From NCBI GenBank assembly GCA_944324495.1, contig CALUWN010000003.1, positions 84,204 through 148,203 of the forward strand: a DNA stretch of 64,000 nucleotides, read 5' to 3'. Each line of letters begins with the position of its first letter. Within the stretch, counting starts at the first letter, position 1. This DNA comes from an uncultured Mucispirillum sp. GTDB lineage: Bacteria; Chrysiogenota; Deferribacteres; Deferribacterales; Mucispirillaceae. Under the pieces are notes generated by a model. That model saw nothing but the letters and a program-made list of their open reading frames with translations, searched no databases and had not been told where the DNA came from. This document shows positions 60,916 to 64,000 of the stretch, one piece after another. The translations under genes and the position numbers were made by a program.

Positions 60916-62441
60916 TGTTTGCAAAGATAAATTCATCTTACCTTTATGGAATAAGCGGAGTAGGTGTGGAGGTGGAGTGTGATGTATCCTCCTATGGTCT
61001 GCCCTCCTTTTCTATAGTTGGTTTAGGTGATAGTGCCATAAAAGAAAGTAAAGACAGGGTGAAATCTGCACTAAAAAATTTAGATTACAATTATTTTACT
61101 CACCCAGTAACCATAAACCTTGCCCCTGCTGATATGAAAAAAGATGGCAGCCATTTTGACTTACCTATTGCCATATCCATATTAAAAGCTGTTGGTATAA
61201 TAGAAAATAATACTGATGACTGCCTTATTATAGGCGAGCTTTCCCTTGATGGTAAATTAAGAAGTGTATCTGGTGTATTATCAATGGTAGAATATGCCAC
61301 TTCATGCAACATAAAAAGAATAATACTGCCAGAAGGAAATATGCAGGAAGCATCATTAATACCTGAAGCAGAAGTATATGGCTTTAATGAGCTTTCAGAT
61401 GTAATAGGTTTTTTTCGTGGTGATATTAAAAAAGAGCCTTATATAAATAATGAAGAAAGCAGTGAATTAAGCAATGTATTTTACGATGCAGATTTTAAAG
61501 ATGTACGTGGTCAGTTTCAGGCTCGCCGTGCAGCAGAGATATCAGCCAGTGGAATGCATAATTTTATAATGATAGGAAGCCCCGGCAGTGGTAAGACTAT
61601 GATTGCACGCCGTATGCCTTCAATCCTGCCACCTATGACTTTGCAGGAATCTTTAGAAAGCACAAAAATCCATTCGGTAGCAGGGCTTATAAAAGACAGC
61701 GGGTCATTAATAAAAAAACGCCCATTTATAAGCCCGCATCACACATCAAGTAATATTGCCATAATAGGCGGTGGCTCTAAAGCAAGCCCGGGAAATGTAA
61801 GCCTTGCCAGTGGCGGCATACTTTTTTTAGATGAAATGCTTGAATTTTCAAGAAGCGTATTAGAAGTATTAAGGCAGCCTATGGAGGACAGGTTTGTAAC
61901 TATTGCACGAGCTGGCAGAACTGTAACTTACCCTGCAAAATTTATGTTAATAGGTGCTATGAACCCATGCCCTTGCGGATATTTGGGAGATAATAGAAAG
62001 CAGTGTACCTGTACTCAAAATATGATAGAGCGATATAGAGCGAAGCTGTCTGGCCCTATGCTTGACAGGATTGATTTAATATCACGAGTGGAAGCAGTAG
62101 AATATAAAGATTTAATGGATATAAAAGAGGGAGAGGCTTCTGATATTATAAGGCAGCGTGTAATGCAGGCCCATGAAATACAGGCACACCGTTTTAAAAA
62201 TGAAAATATTTTATATAATTCTGAAATGAATGAAAGTATGGTGCGAAAATACTGCCTTTTAGATGATGATGCACAAAAAACTATGGAAATAGTTATGAAT
62301 AAATATAACATATCTGCAAGAAGTTATTCAAAAATTCTAAAAACATCAAGGACAATAGCAGATATGGCTCTTAGTAACAACATTACAAAATCTCATATAT
62401 TAGAAGCTTTTCAAATGAAATTACCAGATAGTGCAATTTAA
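60915..62441 (+). CDS. comM: YifB/ComM-family AAA+ ATPase
   Basis: 508 residues. N-terminal Lon-protease-like domain (GISGVGVEVECDVSSYGLP...PSFSIVGLGD) without catalytic Ser/Lys function assigned, then Walker A GSPGSGKTMIARR near 218, Walker B GGILFLDEML, and the MNPCPCGY zinc-like motif. ComM is a hexameric helicase helping branch migration during natural transformation; the housekeeping role is unclear where transformation is absent. Confidence 0.92.
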   Translation: MFAKINSSYLYGISGVGVEVECDVSSYGLPSFSIVGLGDSAIKESKDRVKSALKNLDYNYFTHPVTINLAPADMKKDGSHFDLPIAISILKAVGIIENNTDDCLIIGELSLDGKLRSVSGVLSMVEYATSCNIKRIILPEGNMQEASLIPEAEVYGFNELSDVIGFFRGDIKKEPYINNEESSELSNVFYDADFKDVRGQFQARRAAEISASGMHNFIMIGSPGSGKTMIARRMPSILPPMTLQESLESTKIHSVAGLIKDSGSLIKKRPFISPHHTSSNIAIIGGGSKASPGNVSLASGGILFLDEMLEFSRSVLEVLRQPMEDRFVTIARAGRTVTYPAKFMLIGAMNPCPCGYLGDNRKQCTCTQNMIERYRAKLSGPMLDRIDLISRVEAVEYKDLMDIKEGEASDIIRQRVMQAHEIQAHRFKNENILYNSEMNESMVRKYCLLDDDAQKTMEIVMNKYNISARSYSKILKTSRTIADMALSNNITKSHILEAFQMKLPDSAI

Positions 62442-62610
62442 ATTATATTTAAAATATAAATCTGTAAATATTGTAATATAAAAATAAGCGATTTATTATA
62501 GATATATGTGTTAAAAGTCTAATGAAAGTTGCGAAATACTAAAGTATATTTCTTTACATTAAAAAAAATTAGTCCTACAATAAGCATAAATAATATATAA
62601 GGTGAATATT

Positions 62611-63606
62611 ATGGAAAAAATAGTTATTGCTCACCGTGGAGCAAGTGGATATTTACCAGAGCATACTTTAGAATCAAAAGCATTAGCATATATGATGGGG
62701 GCAGATTATTTAGAGCAGGATTTAGCTATGAGCCGTGATGATTACTTAATAGTAATACACGATATATATCTGGACAGGCTAACAGATGTAGCAGAAAAAT
62801 TTCCTGAAAGAATAAGGGATGACGGTAGATTTTATGTAATAGATTTTACATTGGAAGAATTAAAATCACTAAATTTTAGTGAAGGGTTTATAATAGAAAA
62901 TGGGCAAAAAGTTCAGGAATATAAAAACCGTTTTCCTATGTTTACATCTACTTTTAAACTGCATACCTTTGAAGAAGAAATAGAGTTTATTCAAGGTTTA
63001 AATAAAACAATGGGAAAAGATGTGGGAATATATATGGAAACAAAAGCCCCATGGTTTCATAAGCAGCACAATAAAGATATATCAAAAGCTACACTGGAAG
63101 TATTAAAAAAATATGGCTATACTAAAAAGGAAGATAAAGTATATTTCCAAACTTTTGACTATCCTGATTTAAAATATGTACGGGAAACTCTTTTTCCACA
63201 ATATAATATTGATGTAAAAACTATACTTTTATATGCTTATAATGACTGGCATGAAACATATGAATATAAAGAGGGTAAGTGGCAGTTTTTTGATTATGAA
63301 CCATTAATGACATATGAGGGTATGCAGGAAGTATCACGCTATGCAACAGGTACAGGGCCCAGTTATGATATGATAATAGACAGGGAAAAATCAAGCATAG
63401 GAAATATTGTGCTAACTGATTTTGTAAAAAACAGCCATGCAAATAATATGATATGCCACCCATATACAGTAAGGAAAGATAAACTGCCGCCATATGTGAA
63501 AAATGTAGACGAGCTTTATAATGCTCTTTATAATAATGCAGAAGTTGACGGGCTTTTTACAGATTTTACTGATTTAGCTGTAAACTTTTTAAAAAACAGC
63601 AAGTAA
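62611..63606 (+). CDS. glpQ: Glycerophosphodiester phosphodiesterase (GlpQ type)
   Basis: 331 residues from ATG 62611 (AAGGTG six bases before); an in-frame GTG at 62602 overlaps that site. AHRGASGYLPEHTLES and EQDLAMSRDDYLIVIHD form the active site with the metal-binding Glu, Asp and His; the last region carries TDF. Hydrolyses glycerophosphodiesters to glycerol-3-phosphate. The size is that of periplasmic GlpQ, but no signal peptide is present. A hairpin follows. Confidence 0.92.
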   Translation: MEKIVIAHRGASGYLPEHTLESKALAYMMGADYLEQDLAMSRDDYLIVIHDIYLDRLTDVAEKFPERIRDDGRFYVIDFTLEELKSLNFSEGFIIENGQKVQEYKNRFPMFTSTFKLHTFEEEIEFIQGLNKTMGKDVGIYMETKAPWFHKQHNKDISKATLEVLKKYGYTKKEDKVYFQTFDYPDLKYVRETLFPQYNIDVKTILLYAYNDWHETYEYKEGKWQFFDYEPLMTYEGMQEVSRYATGTGPSYDMIIDREKSSIGNIVLTDFVKNSHANNMICHPYTVRKDKLPPYVKNVDELYNALYNNAEVDGLFTDFTDLAVNFLKNSK

Positions 63607-63620
63607 AACCAATATTAATA

Positions 63621-63647
63621 CTTATTTGCAATTTAAATGCAAATAAG
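63621..63647. repeat. Perfect inverted repeat after glpQ
   Basis: CTTATTTGCA and TGCAAATAAG arms flank a 7-base AT loop. The plus side continues with A, not T, so it is a weak terminator at best; it may act as RNA end-stabilising hairpin or a protein site. Confidence 0.6.
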
Positions 63648-63718
63648 AAAAAATATTAAATATAAACTTATTTTAGCTGTAATGCAATATTGCAATTAAA
63701 ATGAAAAAGGGTAAAAAA

Positions 63719-64000
63719 TTGAGATTTATCAAGCGTACATTAAGCAATATTATTCAGAAAACTAAATCAGACAAAGTAAAAATAGCTATTACAGGTATAG
63801 GTGAGTGTGGTAAAGCTTCATGTATATTATCAGTATATGATAAGATGCCCCATATATTAATGGGTAATATGAAGAATATAATATTGGCAGGCAACAGCAG
63901 TGAAGAGTTTTTTAAAAAATATGGCACAAGCCTAATAATAGATAATATAGAGGAAGTATTAGATTTATTAAAAGATATAAAAGAAGAATATAATATTATA
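63719..64000 (+). CDS. P-loop-like protein (possibly YcjX-related), 3' partial
   Basis: The frame runs off the right edge; 94 residues are visible from TTG 63719, preferred because AAGGG lies 7-8 bases upstream. ATG 63701 in the same frame has no ribosome site and adds six residues. KVKIAITGIGECGKASC aligns with a Walker A loop, resembling YcjX-type TGLSxxGKT, but the Ser/Thr after Gly-Lys is Ala. ILAGNSSEEFFKKYG follows. Family and activity are uncertain. Confidence 0.5.
   Translation, partial: MRFIKRTLSNIIQKTKSDKVKIAITGIGECGKASCILSVYDKMPHILMGNMKNIILAGNSSEEFFKKYGTSLIIDNIEEVLDLLKDIKEEYNII

Overview
The window is AT-rich, gene-dense bacterial chromosome and is mostly conserved housekeeping sequence; I see no prophage, insertion sequence or CRISPR array. 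The cell is a diderm: the window encodes a flagellar P-ring protein, apolipoprotein N-acyltransferase, an RlpA lipoprotein and an outer-membrane-like protein. It is flagellated, with -24/-12 (sigma-54) and sigma-28 promoters and a FliW/CsrA pair. Low GC together with this gene set suggests a Deferribacterota-type organism (a Mucispirillum relative would fit). That placement is inference; no 16S rRNA gene is present.

Layout. 1-11230 (+): a tightly packed, partly overlapping run of an acidic receiver-domain protein (5' end missing), purM, purN, a peptidase-M16-like protein without zinc ligands, ispF, RNase J, uppP, ftsK and a small tautomerase-like protein. 11463-14188 (-): coaE, a Cys-cluster protein, an FAH-family enzyme and a CCA-adding-type enzyme. 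14217-17178 (+): phosphodiesterase, rlpA, argB, pcm. 17234-18295 (-): an unknown secreted protein. 18385-28089 (+): flagellar block flgI-flgJ, flgM-flgN-flgK, a giant flgL, fliW-csrA, with three sigma-54 promoters and one sigma-28 promoter. 28181-33827: exonuclease, flavodoxin-fold oxidoreductase, two secreted paralogues, mtaB, a FliL-like protein and a degenerate sensor-kinase-like protein. 34043-39297: alkD-like gene, ROK kinase, truA, ecfT, tatA, a small membrane protein and lnt. 39502-39770: tRNA-His, tRNA-Leu, tRNA-Gly. 39838-45984: tig-clpP-clpX-lon-rpsU. 46031-46958: a structured leader and a NYN-domain gene. 47034-50221: hypA, hypB, rnhB, yraN, an L,D-transpeptidase and a Fic protein. 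50233-55663 (-): a phospholipase-D/cardiolipin-synthase gene and nrdB-nrdA behind a cobalamin riboswitch. 55856-64000: two unknown coiled-coil proteins, tRNA-Arg, a DUF72 gene, an FlhB-C-terminal-like gene, sppA, comM, glpQ and a partial P-loop-like gene.

How parts fit. The flagellar block reads as a hierarchy: sigma-54 promoters drive flgI-flgJ, flgM-flgN-flgK and flgL, while flgM also has a near-consensus sigma-28 promoter, giving feedback from the anti-sigma factor onto its own sigma. FliW and CsrA would add translational control. The class I ribonucleotide reductase lies behind a B12 aptamer, which implies a B12-dependent backup reductase elsewhere in the genome. None of the four tRNA genes encodes CCA, so all depend on a CCA-adding activity such as the one at 13061-14188.

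Most worth a second look: the inverted repeats that bracket flgM and its sigma-28 promoter, the 1471-residue FlgL, the nrdBA riboswitch with its long terminator-like hairpin, the structured leader before the NYN gene, and several family members that have lost catalytic residues (M16-like protein, sensor kinase, P-loop protein at the right edge).
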